From: Alnus glutinosa | Taxonomy: Eukaryota; Streptophyta; Magnoliopsida; Fagales; Betulaceae | DNA length: 64,000 nt | Reading direction: 5' to 3' | NCBI RefSeq assembly: GCF_958979055.1 | Contig: NC_084886.1 | Location: 12,882,654-12,946,653, forward strand | Translations under genes and position numbers: made by a program | Shown: positions 11,549 to 23,700 of the stretch, in pieces | Position numbering within the stretch: the stretch's first letter is position 1 | Layout of the letters: every line of letters starts with the position of its first letter | The notes under the pieces: generated by a model | The model's input: the letters and a program-made list of their open reading frames with translations, nothing else | What the model was told of the DNA's origin: nothing | The model's database searches: none

Positions 11549-13279
11549 GGTCCAGGAACTTGGTTCTAGTAGCGGTGGCGGTGGTGGTGGTTTATTCTGT
11601 TGAAGTGAAAGTTGGTTAGGGTCAGATGCGAGGAAAGAGTGAAGGTTGTGGGTGTGTAAAGCTATGTATGCTATCTAAGCTGATGTGGGTAGATTGTGTC
11701 CAGTGACGATTGGAAGGGATATATGGTGGGGATAAGGTGAGTCCAAAGTGGTACTGGCTTTTCTCTCTGATGACTGATTAGGGGCTTGCTCACTGGTGGG
11801 TCTTTTTTTTTTTTTTTTTTTTTGCTTTGGAAAATGGCATTAAATGCCTGTCATTGTATAATCAACAATCTTGGGCAAATTGCTCCATCAAAATCACACC
11901 ATAAATACAAATAAGAATTTTTTTCAGTCAAATTTAATTAACGATGGACTTAATAGCAGTCTTAGCTAACTCATGTGCCACAGTATTTACAACTCTACTC
12001 TACTAATATGATTGATCTTCTAACTACTAAACGAAGTAATCATGCAAATGTCCTTGAAGCTTACCGGTGGCGGTGGGTCCTTAACCTTAGTCTATTTATG
12101 GTTTATCCCTTGTTGCTTTTGTGCCATTTGACAATTTTTTCTACATTTTTTGTCATTAATTTCAAGCACTAAAGAGGGGAAAATGATTTTTTTTTCTTTT
12201 TCTATTTTTTTTATGATGGGTATTTTTGTTATTTTTTTTTTCATAAAAGTAAGCATTGTAACCTCAATAGTAATTTAGGAGGATATTGTTCAAATTGATG
12301 TTCGGAAAGAAATTACAAATTATTTGGTATAGATAAAGATGGATAAATGTTTTCTTTTTCTTTTTTATTTTTTCTTCTTTTCTTTTCTTGTTGGTTATGA
12401 TAGGATCCGATGATGCTATCATTAGAAAATCAAAGAAAAATGAAGAGAAAATACAAGAAAAGGAGATAAAAGATGATCTCTTCGAACGGATCGGTCTTCA
12501 AATGATCTAGACAATGTGTATTTTATTCTTTGAATTGTCACATAGGCATTTATATATTTACAATTAATGTTACATACCACATTTTTATCTTATAATATTG
12601 AGATGACAATTCATTTAATCTTTGAATTTTATTTTTAGCTAGGACTAATCTAATTATTGGCTCAAATTACACTTTAAAATTGTGGAATAATTGCAAAATA
12701 AAAAAGTAGTTATAACATTACTCACTATTTAAAAAATAAAAAAATCCGGCTAATATGGGATGTAAACATAATAATGAGTTCCTAATATGTTAACAATCTT
12801 TGTTTTGTTCGGATCACGATATTTTTTATTTTAAGTAAAATTGAGAGAAATCATTTTAGGGTTTAGATTAAATTTTTTACATCTAATAATATATATGTTA
12901 CCATATGATAAATATGTTGACATGTTGCCACATCATTTTAAAGTTTTTAAATAGTGTACCACCTCCATTAGAGGACTATAAAATTGTTTTACCCTATATT
13001 TACTCTTTAAGTAATGGCATCACGCTCATTTATTACATTTATTTTATATTAATTGACATAACGTGTCTTAAAAAACTAAAACCACTTCAAACACGCCACG
13101 TAGCCGATATGATATCTTTTCACCAAAGAAAAGAAAAGAAAAACTAAGGGTGATGAACCCACAGGAGCACAAACGCACCGGATCACAACTCCGACGCTCG
13201 TAACTAACCCTACCTCTCAACCGTTTTTTTTGCTGCCCTTTACTTTCCCTCCCAATTTGGTCGTTAAAAGTAATGGAGT
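11549..13279. other. Intergenic region between divergent cpRNP and PPR genes
   Basis: The shared upstream region of two divergently transcribed genes. It holds a G/T-rich stretch just above the cpRNP start (11570-11600), a poly-T run near 11803-11823, and AT-rich sequence with no supportable ORF. The last 150 bases before the PPR start are more GC-rich and probably hold its 5' UTR. No defined element was recognised. Confidence 0.5.
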
Positions 13280-15304
13280 ATGTTCTTCTTCAACTATCGC
13301 CCCACTCAGGCCCTCAAACTCACCCAAAAGCTCTCTCCAAAGCTAACTATAACACTCTCTCTCGCAAACCCAAAATTCTTTACACGAAACCACACCACCA
13401 CAACGCCTCCCAATCTAAAGCCCCTCAACTCCAGGATCTCCAGCTACATCAGAAACGGCCTCGTTGAAGAAGCTCAGAAACTGTTCGATAAAATGCCTCA
13501 GAGAAACACAGTCACGTGGAATGCGATGATTCGTGGGTACTTTTTAAATGGGAGATTTGATAAAGCGGTTGATTTGTTCGAACGAATGCCTGAGAGGGAT
13601 ACTTTTTCGTATAACACGGTGATTGCCGGGTTGATGCAGTGCGGGGATGTTGATGGTGCGAGGGGCGTTTTTGATGGGATGCCATTCAGAGATGTTGTGA
13701 CTTGGAATTCGATGGTTGCAGGGTATATTCGTAATGGGATGATGTACGAAGCGGTACAAGTATTTGATGGGACGCCATTGAAAGATGTTATTTCGTGGAA
13801 CTTGGTCTTAGGGGGGCTCGTGAATTGCGGAAATTTGGATTTGGCGGAAGAGTATTTCAGACGAATGAGTGCTCGGAATATTGTGTCTTGGACTATAATG
13901 ATTTCGGGGCTTGCTAGTGCAGGACGGATTGTTGAAGCTCGTGAGCTCTTTGAAAACATGCCTATGAGGGATGTTCGACCTTGGAATGCAATGATGGTTG
14001 GTTATATTGAAAATGGCCATATTGAAATTGCAGAAGATCTGTTTCAAAAAATGCCCGAACGGGATTTTCAGTCTTGTAATGAATTGGTAAGTGGGTTGGT
14101 GAGAAGTGAAAGAGTTAATGATGCTATAAGGCTTTTCATGGAGATGCCACAGAAATGTCAAAAAACGTGGAACTCTATCCTTTTGGAACTAATAAGAAAT
14201 CGGCTCAGCAAAGAAGCTCATGCATTTCTTGAGAAATTTCCATACAGTGATGTTGTGTCATGGACAAATTTAATTGTTGGTTATTTCAGATTAGGTGAGG
14301 TTGGGAGTGCAATTAAGATTTTTGAATGGATGCCAACCCGAGATGCAACCCTTTGGAATGCCACAATATTTGGATTAGGAGAAAATGGTCAAGGTGAGGA
14401 AGGTTTAAAGCTTTTTATTAGAATGAAAGAATCAGGTCCATCCTTGGACAAAGCTACATTCACTAGTGTTTTGACAATATGTTCAGACTTGCCAACCTTA
14501 CTCTTTGGAAAACAAGCTCATGCAGAGGTAATAAAAGCTGGTTTTAATAGTTTCATCGCAGTTTCCAATGCACTACTCACCATGTACGCAAGATGTGGAA
14601 ACATGCATTCTGCTATGATGGAATTTTATTCCATGTCAAGCCATGATATCATTTCTTGGAATTCTATAATCTGTGGTTTTGCACACCATGGAAATGGTGA
14701 AAAGGCCATACAGATGTTTGAAAGAATGAGATTAAGTGATGTTATGCCCAATCATATAACCTTTGTTGGTGTTCTATCTGCTTGTAGCCATGCGGGGCTG
14801 GTAGACCAAGGTAGATACTACTTCAATCTCATGAAATCCAAATGTTGTCTTCAGCCTACAAGTGAGCATTTTACGTGTGTTGTGGATTTGTTGGGGAGAG
14901 CCGGACTCATAGATGAGGCAATGATTTTTTTAGATCAAATGAGAGCAGATGGAATTGAAGTTCCTGCAAGTGTTTGGGGAGCTTTGTTAGGAGCCTGTAG
15001 AATCTACAAGAATATTGAGGTGGGAAAGATTGCTGGCGAGAGGATTTTGGAAGTAGAACCTTGCAACTCTGGTGTGTATTTGATCTTGGTTGAATTGTTT
15101 CTGAGTTGGGGTAGGAAACATGATGCCGAAAAAATTAGAGCTAGGATGAAAGAGAAGGGAGTCAAGAAGCAACCAGGTTGTAGTTGGATTGAGGTAAACA
15201 ACTGTGTGCATATATTTCTTTCGGGAGATGGTTCGCACCCGGAGTTAGGTAGAATGTGTTGTGTTTTAGACTTGATACACATGGAGATGGAGATTAAATC
15301 ATAA
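13280..15304 (+). CDS. Pentatricopeptide repeat protein, PLS class, E subgroup, probably mitochondrial
   Basis: A single-exon gene of 674 residues. An N-terminal basic, Ser/Thr-rich leader (residues 1-50) suggests organelle import. From about residue 50 there is an unusually long run of about ten tandem 31-residue S-like motifs of the form ..F..MP.RD..WN.MI.GY..NG. Canonical P, L and S motifs follow, ending in E1/E2 domains (SVWGALLGACRIYKNIEVGK, then KKQPGCSWIEVNN). The DYW deaminase domain is absent and the protein stops soon after GSHPELGR. PPR proteins of this class choose single cytidines in organelle RNA for C-to-U editing, with the deaminase supplied in trans for E types. The start at 13280 gives a plausible targeting peptide, and an ATG at 13273 is in another frame. 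The RNA target is unknown. Confidence 0.93.
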   Translation: MFFFNYRPTQALKLTQKLSPKLTITLSLANPKFFTRNHTTTTPPNLKPLNSRISSYIRNGLVEEAQKLFDKMPQRNTVTWNAMIRGYFLNGRFDKAVDLFERMPERDTFSYNTVIAGLMQCGDVDGARGVFDGMPFRDVVTWNSMVAGYIRNGMMYEAVQVFDGTPLKDVISWNLVLGGLVNCGNLDLAEEYFRRMSARNIVSWTIMISGLASAGRIVEARELFENMPMRDVRPWNAMMVGYIENGHIEIAEDLFQKMPERDFQSCNELVSGLVRSERVNDAIRLFMEMPQKCQKTWNSILLELIRNRLSKEAHAFLEKFPYSDVVSWTNLIVGYFRLGEVGSAIKIFEWMPTRDATLWNATIFGLGENGQGEEGLKLFIRMKESGPSLDKATFTSVLTICSDLPTLLFGKQAHAEVIKAGFNSFIAVSNALLTMYARCGNMHSAMMEFYSMSSHDIISWNSIICGFAHHGNGEKAIQMFERMRLSDVMPNHITFVGVLSACSHAGLVDQGRYYFNLMKSKCCLQPTSEHFTCVVDLLGRAGLIDEAMIFLDQMRADGIEVPASVWGALLGACRIYKNIEVGKIAGERILEVEPCNSGVYLILVELFLSWGRKHDAEKIRARMKEKGVKKQPGCSWIEVNNCVHIFLSGDGSHPELGRMCCVLDLIHMEMEIKS

Positions 15305-16321
15305 AATCAAATGCTGCTTCATTTAAGCAGATACAAGTTCCATTTGATGGACATTACAGGTGAGATTTTTTTTGCTCACGATTTATGTACTAAATTGTTC
15401 GGAGCCACTGGTTTAGAAATGAGGAACGTGTGGATACAAGTTGATAGGATAATGAGGACTTGAAAATTAGGCCAGTCCGAGGATACGTCGAGGGAGTAAA
15501 ATACTCCCACCCCAGTAGAAGTACTGGGAAATTTGGGTCGATCTACTCATCTTGATAGATCGAAATACAGATGGAAATCGTATAACCATGCTGTTTTTTA
15601 ACCAGTCAAAGATCTACACAATACGTGCTTTGCAGTAAGCCTACAAAGCAGAAATGGAAGTCTGTCTAGTCATGTTCAAGGAGATGTCGATTCTTGGAAT
15701 TCTAGGATATAGTAAGAAGGATATCGTGTAAGAAGAGGAGAGGAGTGAAACATGATTGCCTACAATTCAACAGAAGAGATTGGAGAAAAAAGATTTTTCA
15801 TTACCCTTGTATTATCGGATAAGATTTAATTTAAGTGGTGTTCAATTCTATAGTGCATTTGTGCTTACAAGTTTGTCGGAATCGCTCTTCAAATAATTAA
15901 AAAATGCATAGTCCGCAAACCCTAATATTATCCTGCGAGAGAGCCCTTATTATTTCATATTGGAAGGTAGATGATACTTCTATATATAATATATTTTATG
16001 TTCCCATCCGCAGTAAATTAAACAAGAGCAGTTTCACGTGGACGGTAGTAGATCACATTTTCAAGACCTATATGAACAGATTAATCGGTATCGATACTAA
16101 CTTCGTGTGAAATTTAACACAGTATACGACCATATACAGTAATATTAATTTGGTAAGCATAACAACTTCTTGGCACCTAAAAAATGCAAAGACGCGGTTA
16201 TATGTCAGAATCACTAGAATGAAAGATAAAGGGAAAAGGGAAAAGAAAAAGAAATTAAAGGAAGAAAGAAAGAGTAGATGTAAAAGTTTGCCTCTTTATG
16301 TGGACCCACTGGCAAATAATC
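15305..16321. other. Intergenic region between convergent genes
   Basis: This lies between the 3' ends of the PPR gene and the minus-strand unknown gene, and presumably includes both 3' UTRs. A stretch around 15460-15720 is less AT-rich but has no protein match that I recognise. Nothing else is seen. Confidence 0.45.
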
Positions 16322-19300
16322 TCACACTAAAGTTCTCACAGAGCTGGATTTCTTAGTTCTAAGGTAGCTTTTCTGACTTGGAGCTGCTGTTGCCAACCCT
16401 TTATTTCCTCTAATATCGCTCTTACTATCATCAGCATCCTTGGAATACCTTGTGTTGATAGGACTTTCAGTGATTTTGCTTGAGATAACCTTACACCGCA
16501 CATGCCTGCTTTGAACCAAGTTATGATTCTTCAAAGCTGAAGGTTGTTTCACCTTCATCCTATTTTTATTCCCAATCACCGCATCATTATCTGAATACAA
16601 AATTACCAAATGCCAAGAATCAGAAGGCCTTTCTAATAAGTGAATGGATCATAGATGAGGTTGAGTTGTGTCTCTGCGTGTGGATGTTGATGGTGATGCT
16701 GCAGTTTCAACTAGTACATTCTAGACTCAGTTTCTTTAAGGTAATTCCCTCTCTACCTTATACATACTGATTGCATTTTATCCCCCAAAAAAAGTAAAAT
16801 GGTTTGATTCTTCTCTACCTAGCCAAAGATCCTGGGAAGAATCTTTGGCTAGCCAAAGATTATTCCCAATCACCACTGCATGGAGTTCATTGGTGATGAA
16901 ACAAACCAATTGGCTTGTACTAGTGAAGTCTCCTTCAAAGGTCTCTATCTTTGCAGTTAAAATGAGAAAACTTTAATATTGTTAGATGTCGCTATGCTAT
17001 AAGCCTATATCTATTCAAGTAGTAGTTTGAATTATTTTCGAAGTCATGCTATATCAATTAAATGAAACATGGATAATTATTGTGTGCTGCAAACGCAGAA
17101 GAAATTTTCTAAATTTGATTCTGGATGATTTTAGAAGTTATTATGAAGATAATAACAATCTTCTTGTGCGGCAAACACAAAGTTGTTTAGAATTTGTTAA
17201 AAGCATTACCCCAAGATACCAACTCTAAAAATTGTATGAATAATAGCAAAATTATCATTATGCCAACTGCAAGAAACAATAACTTTTCCCCGTCTTTTAT
17301 TTTATTTCTTATAGGACGTTTGAGTGTTCGATTTTTTGAAATCTAAATTCAACTATAATTTACTACGTGAATTCCGAGACAAAATAAAGTTGAAAAAGAT
17401 ATTTGAATGGTTTGACATCCTGAGACAAAATTAGAAAAAGTTGAATAAAATCTTATTTGTTTTTGAAAAATTGCGAATACCAATAAATACCAATAGAATT
17501 TGTTTTTGAAAAAAAAAATACCCAAACATTAAAACATTCTCTAGAATTTCATTTGGGAATAGTTATTCCTATATGGCTTATAGGAAGTTCTTGAGCACAA
17601 ACATCAGGGAATTAATCTTTAGATATATCCTAATTGCAAGAACTAAATTGAGATATATAAATAAGAAAAAGGAAAACATAAAGTTTAATGAAATAGTTAA
17701 GTGAAATTACCAGGACTAGACAAGACGGCACGTGGACGCAGGATTGAACTAACTCTAATATTTATTTTATCATCCTCTTCAAAAAAATTGTCGTTCTTCT
17801 CTGCTTCTGTTGATCAAGCAGATTAGGATGTCATAACTGCAAGATATCTCTATACAGAAATCTATAAGGAGTAATTTGTTTTTTTTCCGGAATCCATGAG
17901 GATGAAACCAAACCTTCAGATACAGAAATTGTTGGCATGATCAAACCTTCAGATACAGAAGTTGTCGACATAAGTACACTTGGTACATAAGATGCTGGAA
18001 TTTTTGCAACATATGGTGGAGAAATGTCTTCATGATCCTTCACTGCACAAAAAGAGGAAAGTGGGGAATGGAAGAAGAGGTTAAGGATTATACAATATAT
18101 GACCAATCAATTAATTTACAGGAAGTAAATATAGTAACCTTCACTATAGCAGTTAAAATTCTTGTACAATAATAATAATGATGTTGTCGTAGTAATGTAG
18201 CACTTGGAAAAAATGAAGCATCTTTTAAAGTGTAAAATTGTTGGTTTCATGCTTGGATCAACCGCATAACTCTCAACAGTTAACAGATATCAGTAACATT
18301 TGAACCGTGGTTACTTTTCTTCCAACTTCTTAACAGGACAAGATATCATCAAGAAACGTGTTGAAGCTTTAAATCAGGAGCAAACTGGCCACGATGAATT
18401 GGCTGAATGACACAGGCATAGCCAGCTCAGTTTACAAAAAATGATTTTCCTCAAAATACGAATGATACTACAGTTATTGTTGAAGGACAGCAAGGTTGAG
18501 CTTTGTGGATTACATGTTTATGTTACTTCAGCCTTTTATTACATATCTATGTTTCACTAGAAATGGAGAGGATCCTATTTCACGATAGGTCAGTTGTCAA
18601 CCAAATGTTCCTGATTGAACAACATATTTAGCTTCCTTTTGCAAGATCATTTCTTCCATGATTCCATCGAAATAGTGAAGCCCAAGACATGTTATAAACT
18701 TGATCATTGCAGTTCCATACAGTGAGAGCTAATACCCTTTACAATATGTAACGACCAACTCCACTGTAAAAGAATGCCTGAGCTCACAGATGTCAAATCA
18801 CTAAAAAGAAAAAGGAGAGAACTTGGAAATCTCATCATCATCATGATACTGAACTTTCCTTCAGCATTCTATGTTGCTCGATTCACTAGTCACCAGCGGG
18901 GGCAAAACTACCCTTGGGGTTGGGGAACAGAAGTCCCCCAAAAATTATTAAAAACCTCTAAATTTTTTAAAAATTCTCTTAAATATTATATTTTTTATGA
19001 GTTTGATCCCCCCAAAATTAATTTATTACCCTTAAAGATCCTTATTTTATAGTTTCGTCCCCCTCATCTCAAATCCTGGTTACGCCCCTGCTTCACCAGG
19101 CATAATAACACATCCGGTCTTTCTTTTGACCAAGTCAATAAGTACTACTGAGACTGAGCAGACACTGATTTTTTCATTGGAAGCTGTTGAAGAGATTAAT
19201 TGAACAAGAAATGAAAAATCCATAACAGAAAAGACTAGAGCAACAGGCCCAATCAATTTATCAGGAAAAAAAGAAGGTAAACAAGATAATTCAAATTTCA

Positions 19301-19686
19301 TCCAAATAATCAATTTTCACATAAATGATATAAAATTTAAGACCCCCAAAAATCTCAATCAACCAATAATAGCACGGGTAGTTTCACAAACAAACAAACA
19401 AAACCAAGAACTAAAATAGGATTAGGAATACAATCTCCCGGAGCAAGAAATACCCGGAAAACAAGAACCTCCATTCATTGGAAGCAAAGAAATTCCCTTG
19501 AGATCCTCTCGGTCGTCTTGTTCCCTCACCTTCACCTTTGGATACTCTTCAAGATTTTAAACAAAACGACAATACGTCAATACCCATTTCAGTATACAAA
19601 ATATATAACAAAACCAAGAAAAGGAAAGCAACAACAAACGACCAAAGCTATAAAAATAAAAAACAAAACCTACTTGTTTTTTCCAT
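16322..19686 (-). CDS. Predicted four-exon gene, unknown 167-aa protein
   Basis: No family was recognised. Exons read from splice signals are 19674-19686, 19454-19546, 17914-18042 and 16322-16590, and all three junctions keep one frame and end in TGA. The start gives MEKTKYPKVKVREQDDREDL, followed by a Pro/Ser-rich middle (DISPPYVAKIPASYVPSVLM) and the repeat SVSEG twice. The C-terminal half is basic and Lys/Ser/Arg-rich (SQKSYLRTKKSSSVRTLV). There is no signal peptide or membrane segment. Composition suggests a small, largely disordered, possibly nuclear protein. Weak points are the very short first coding exon and the choice of the exon-3 donor, where a second in-register GAAG-GT lies at the first SVSEG copy. 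If exon 3 continues, an alternative transcript could run to about 17860. The model is an inference from phase and composition, not from similarity. Confidence 0.45.
17314..17535. repeat. Possible MITE
   Basis: An AT-rich block whose ends resemble each other when inverted: GGACGTTTGAGTGTTCGATT at the left, and AATGTTTGGGTATTTTTTTT read inward from the right. It lies in an intron of the unknown gene. No clear target duplication was found, so limits and identity are tentative. Confidence 0.3.
18894..19090 (+). mobile_element. Short hAT-like non-autonomous element
   Basis: A 197-bp element with ends CAGCGGGGGCAAAACTACCC and, read inward from the right, CAGGGGCGTAACCAGGATTT. The interior is AT-rich with runs such as CCCCCCAAAATT. 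CAGGGGC-type termini are common in plant hAT-derived MITEs. No exact 8-bp duplication is visible, though TCACCAG occurs near both ends. It sits in the second intron of the unknown gene. Confidence 0.5.
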
Positions 19687-20627
19687 TTCTGCTATTGCTG
19701 AGACTCGCAAGCTTTTCGGCTGGCTAAGAAAACTATGTTATGGAGGGAGAGTTTGTTCTTGGGCTGTGAAATGAAAAGCCAAAACACGGGAAACATGTGA
19801 GTGCGGCTGCTCGAAGAATAGAAACTGGCTGTGATTTTTGAACAACTTTTTCTGATTGTTTGACGACGGAGCGAAGATGACACGTGGGGGTGGTGGGGTC
19901 CACTCCGGGCACTTTTTGGCGACTCGTGATTTTGGAATCAGATACGCCTCGCCTCTGGCCCTACTGTCCCTCCCTCTGAAATGGGATTGTCAACGCTTGT
20001 GTTTGGTCCACTATTCTTTCAGTTGTGCGACTCTACTTTGACGGCGAGAAACAGTAAATCGGTCCCCAAAGTGTGGTAGGATTCACTGTCGACTGACCGG
20101 AGTCGGAGGAAACAATCGTTGAGGGGAGTTGAAGAAGGGGTGACTGTAAAGAATAGCACGCTATTGGAGTGACAGAATCAGAATTTTACTTAACCTGGTT
20201 AAACAAATGGCCAAATGCTTACCAAATGGTCAAACCGGCGGCCCAAACCACCCTAAATTGTCTCGGAGGTGGTTTGACTACCGTTTGGCTAGGAGTGGTC
20301 CTTCCGCTGGTTTGAGGCTCGGGAGTGCTTCGCTCACCCTCATTTTGACCGAAGGATGACTCGAAACAAAAAAAATATTTAATGTTTTTATCATTTTTAA
20401 TTAACTTTAATTTTTAAATTTATTACGAGGCATACAGTCATGTGTCAATTTTTTATTGGTTTCACTTATATTTTCGTTAATTTTATGGATGAAAAACTAT
20501 ATGAGGACAAATGTATTTAACTATTTTTTTAAAAAAAAAAAGGTAAATGTATGATAAATTCATGAGTAAATGTGTGATTTGACATCACTCATTTTTTTTA
20601 TTTTTAATTTTGAAAAATAATAGATTT
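19687..20627. other. 5' flank of the unknown gene, then AT-rich intergenic DNA
   Basis: About 19690-20160 is more GC-rich and probably contains the promoter and 5' UTR of the minus-strand unknown gene. From 20160 to 20345 there are GGTGG/CCACC-rich inverted motifs that look like a decayed repeat. The rest is AT-rich with no gene. Confidence 0.4.
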
Positions 20628-20738
20628 ACAACATCACCACAACAATCGTACAACACCCCTCACATGGGGGTGAGGCCCAATGTTGTGGGGTCCATCCCCA
20701 TGTGAGGGAGTGTTGTGCAGTTGTTGTGGTGATGTTGT
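20628..20738. repeat. Near-palindromic hairpin repeat (MITE-like)
   Basis: Two arms of about 43 bp are nearly exact inverted copies. The left arm starts ACAACATCACCACAACAA at 20628, and the right arm ends at 20738 with the complement of the same string. Both arms include CTCACATGGGG. A short loop of about 20 bp separates them. Such a compact foldback is typical of a small MITE or foldback element. No target duplication was identified. Confidence 0.6.
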
Positions 20739-23700
20739 GTAGGAATTAAATCCCTTTAATTTTTACTGTTTGAGTTTTCGTAAATTTAAAATAGGTCCCT
20801 CTGTTTTTTTTTTATCTAATTTTTAAATGTTTGGTCGGAGTCGCATCAACATTTTGCCAAATCACTATAAAATATTATTTTAAAATAATTTATAAATTAA
20901 AATCTAAAAAATAAATTTTAAAAATACAATATGAGAAAAAAAAAAAAAAAGAAAAAAAAAAAGTAAAAAGCTACCCAACATCTAAGGAGGATCCCCACCG
21001 TTGACCAGTCTATCCCATTTAAAACTTTTGGCGCCTACTACCTTAGTCACGTAGAGTGTTTTTTTAAAAAAAAAAAAAAAGAAAAAAGAAAAAAGAAAAA
21101 GAAAAAAAGAGAGAGGGAAAAATATTTAAGAATAATAATTAAGTTTTGGAGCTATTTGAAGTGAGAGTACTAAGTATAATTTTTTTTATCCTTAGTTTAT
21201 GTCTATTATAGTTATTATAATTTAAATTATATCAATATAATGTCTAAATTGATGTGGAAAGTGTGGTTGAATATTTCAGGGAATTATATTATATTCAATC
21301 ATTCTTTTAAAATTATAAATACGCCCTTGTGCTACCAAAATATTATTAGATATTTTACAATAAAGTCATTGTAATACCCAAGTAATGATAGAGGTTTTAA
21401 ATAAATATTATATTATTGCCGTAGTAATGCTCGTATGAAAAATACATGAAAATGCTACATAGTTGTTATGATACCCAAATAATACTAAAATATTTTAGAT
21501 ATGTCGTTATGATGCTTAAGTTGTATTATGACATTGTAAACATGTCGTTATGCTGCCCGAATTTTTAGGATTTAAAAAAAAAAAAAAGAGGCTTAGGAAT
21601 GAGAAATAAATAATATAGGTTAATATGAAGGTACAATATTAATGCAGAAAGTATATGAAGATGCATAAAATCATCTAAAGAGTATAAGCCTAAACTATAA
21701 GTTCAAACTTATTGACCTTGCAATATTTTATAAAAGCATGTTATATATATTTTCTTGAGCCATATTATTTTAAATATATGTATGAATATATTTTAATATG
21801 TTTTATATATGTGTTAAATGAAAATATGTTTTCAAATGAAATTATTTATGAAAAGAGATTGAGTTTTGGAAAGAAAAATGTGAATTGCAAAAATGATAAT
21901 TTTATATGAAATTATGTACGAATGCATGTAAAGGCTAAGTGGTTAGGTGGGGATTATGCGCCTAACACCCCGATGTTAGGAGGGAGAAACAAAGTTGCCT
22001 AATAGCCTAGCGGTTGAATGGGATAACACTTAACAAACACCTGAGGATAAGTAAGAATATAAATTCACTTATTTTTATGATAATATGTTATGTTCTGCAA
22101 TATTATGTGCTTAAAGTATGTTAATTTTAACTGACATTTTACTCATCATGTTATGAACTGTTTTATTACTTCGTGTTATGAAATATAGAGTTAATTATGT
22201 AGTAAGAAAATACAAAGAAATATATTTATGTTTTATATACAATATATCAAATTGTCTATCACATGGTTTCCTAGTTAGTCATATTTTTATTGAAAACTCC
22301 TTTGTGAAAACCTTACATATGTGGCTGTCTAATAAACACTAGTGATGAGATATTTTATAAACAACTAAGGGTTCATATTATAAATAGTCAGTTTGTTTGA
22401 ACTTGTTGAGCCGTGGACTCACCCTTCCGCCTATAATTTTTATAGATGCGGTTGGAGAGGAAAAAGAAAACGCGGACCTGTTTGAATCTTCGATCTATGA
22501 TGAGTGAGGCTGACTGGAAACCTCAATTTTTGAAAAGACTGACGTACTTTAAGTCTATGGTGAAAATACTTGTAGTATTATATGCGTGTATTTTAGTATG
22601 CCACTTATGACAACCTCTTATTTACGGTCTGTTGTTAATAATTAACCCTGTAAAAGATATAGCCTGCTGCTTGGTGGAAAACTAAATTCTTGGATGTTGA
22701 TATATATGTGTGTGTGAAGTTTTAATTAGATGCTTTAGTATAATTATACTTTTGAGAAGAACTCTGATATATATATTTTTAAAAAAAAAAATTTGTTGCT
22801 ATTTTATGTAGTAATATTATGTGTAATTTTAAATAATTACACTTATGGCTTGCTTAGAAAGCTTGGGGCGCTCCACCATGCCGATCTCTGCGTCCCCACC
22901 TGCAGCCCCAACCGCGGCCATGTTTTGCTGAGAGCCCCTGGCCTTTTCTTTGCCCCTAGGTTTCGCCTGCGATTGTTGTGGTTCCTTGCCTCTATTTTGA
23001 AAAAAAGAGAGAGAAAAAAAGGTTCAGTTTGTGTGGTGAATGGGTAGTCAACAATTAAAAAGAAACCAAAAAAAAAATTAAAAAACGGTTGAAAAGAAGA
23101 AGCCAAAGAGACATATGATTACCCATAGTTGGCCTAGTTATTTGGTTTATTGTTGATTCTGTTGTTAACCCATAACTTTTTTTTTAGCCCAATTTATTTG
23201 GCACTTCTGTTATTATTTAAAGACCGAGACCCATTTAAGGCACATGGTTTGCCTCATTTCAATCATTTGTTGGGTTTCATTTCGGCTCATAATTGGTCCT
23301 TTTTTGATTCATTGTTTGGCCCAAATTTTTTGGCATATTTTTGTTAGAGGACCATCTCCGGTCATTGTCTTTGACATCAACTTCAGTCATCGCCACCAAC
23401 TCCAATGAGTTTTTGGCCATCATCTCCGGCCTCCCTCGCCAAACGCTAACATCTTTTAAGGGATGTTAAAATAAATTACGACATTTGATTTTAGCATTGA
23501 TCGTAATCAAATCAAATTAGATTTGAATACATTTAAGTGATCTCGCATACTATTTTGTATTCTCCCCACCTTCCGATAAATAGGAATTCATTGTATTGTA
23601 AACTCATCAAGGAATAAGAGTAAAAATATAGCCCCTAAGGCTTTTTATCATGTAAATGTTGGTCATAAACAAAACTAAGTGTCTATTTTATTATTTTGCT

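Noticed and set aside
21900-22650. Possible Gypsy-type LTR in the other orientation
   Set aside because: Same reason: resemblance without defined ends.
22843-23106. Short open frames over the GC-rich patch near 22.9 kb
   Set aside because: Neither strand shows a domain or splice signals. Probably a repeat fragment.
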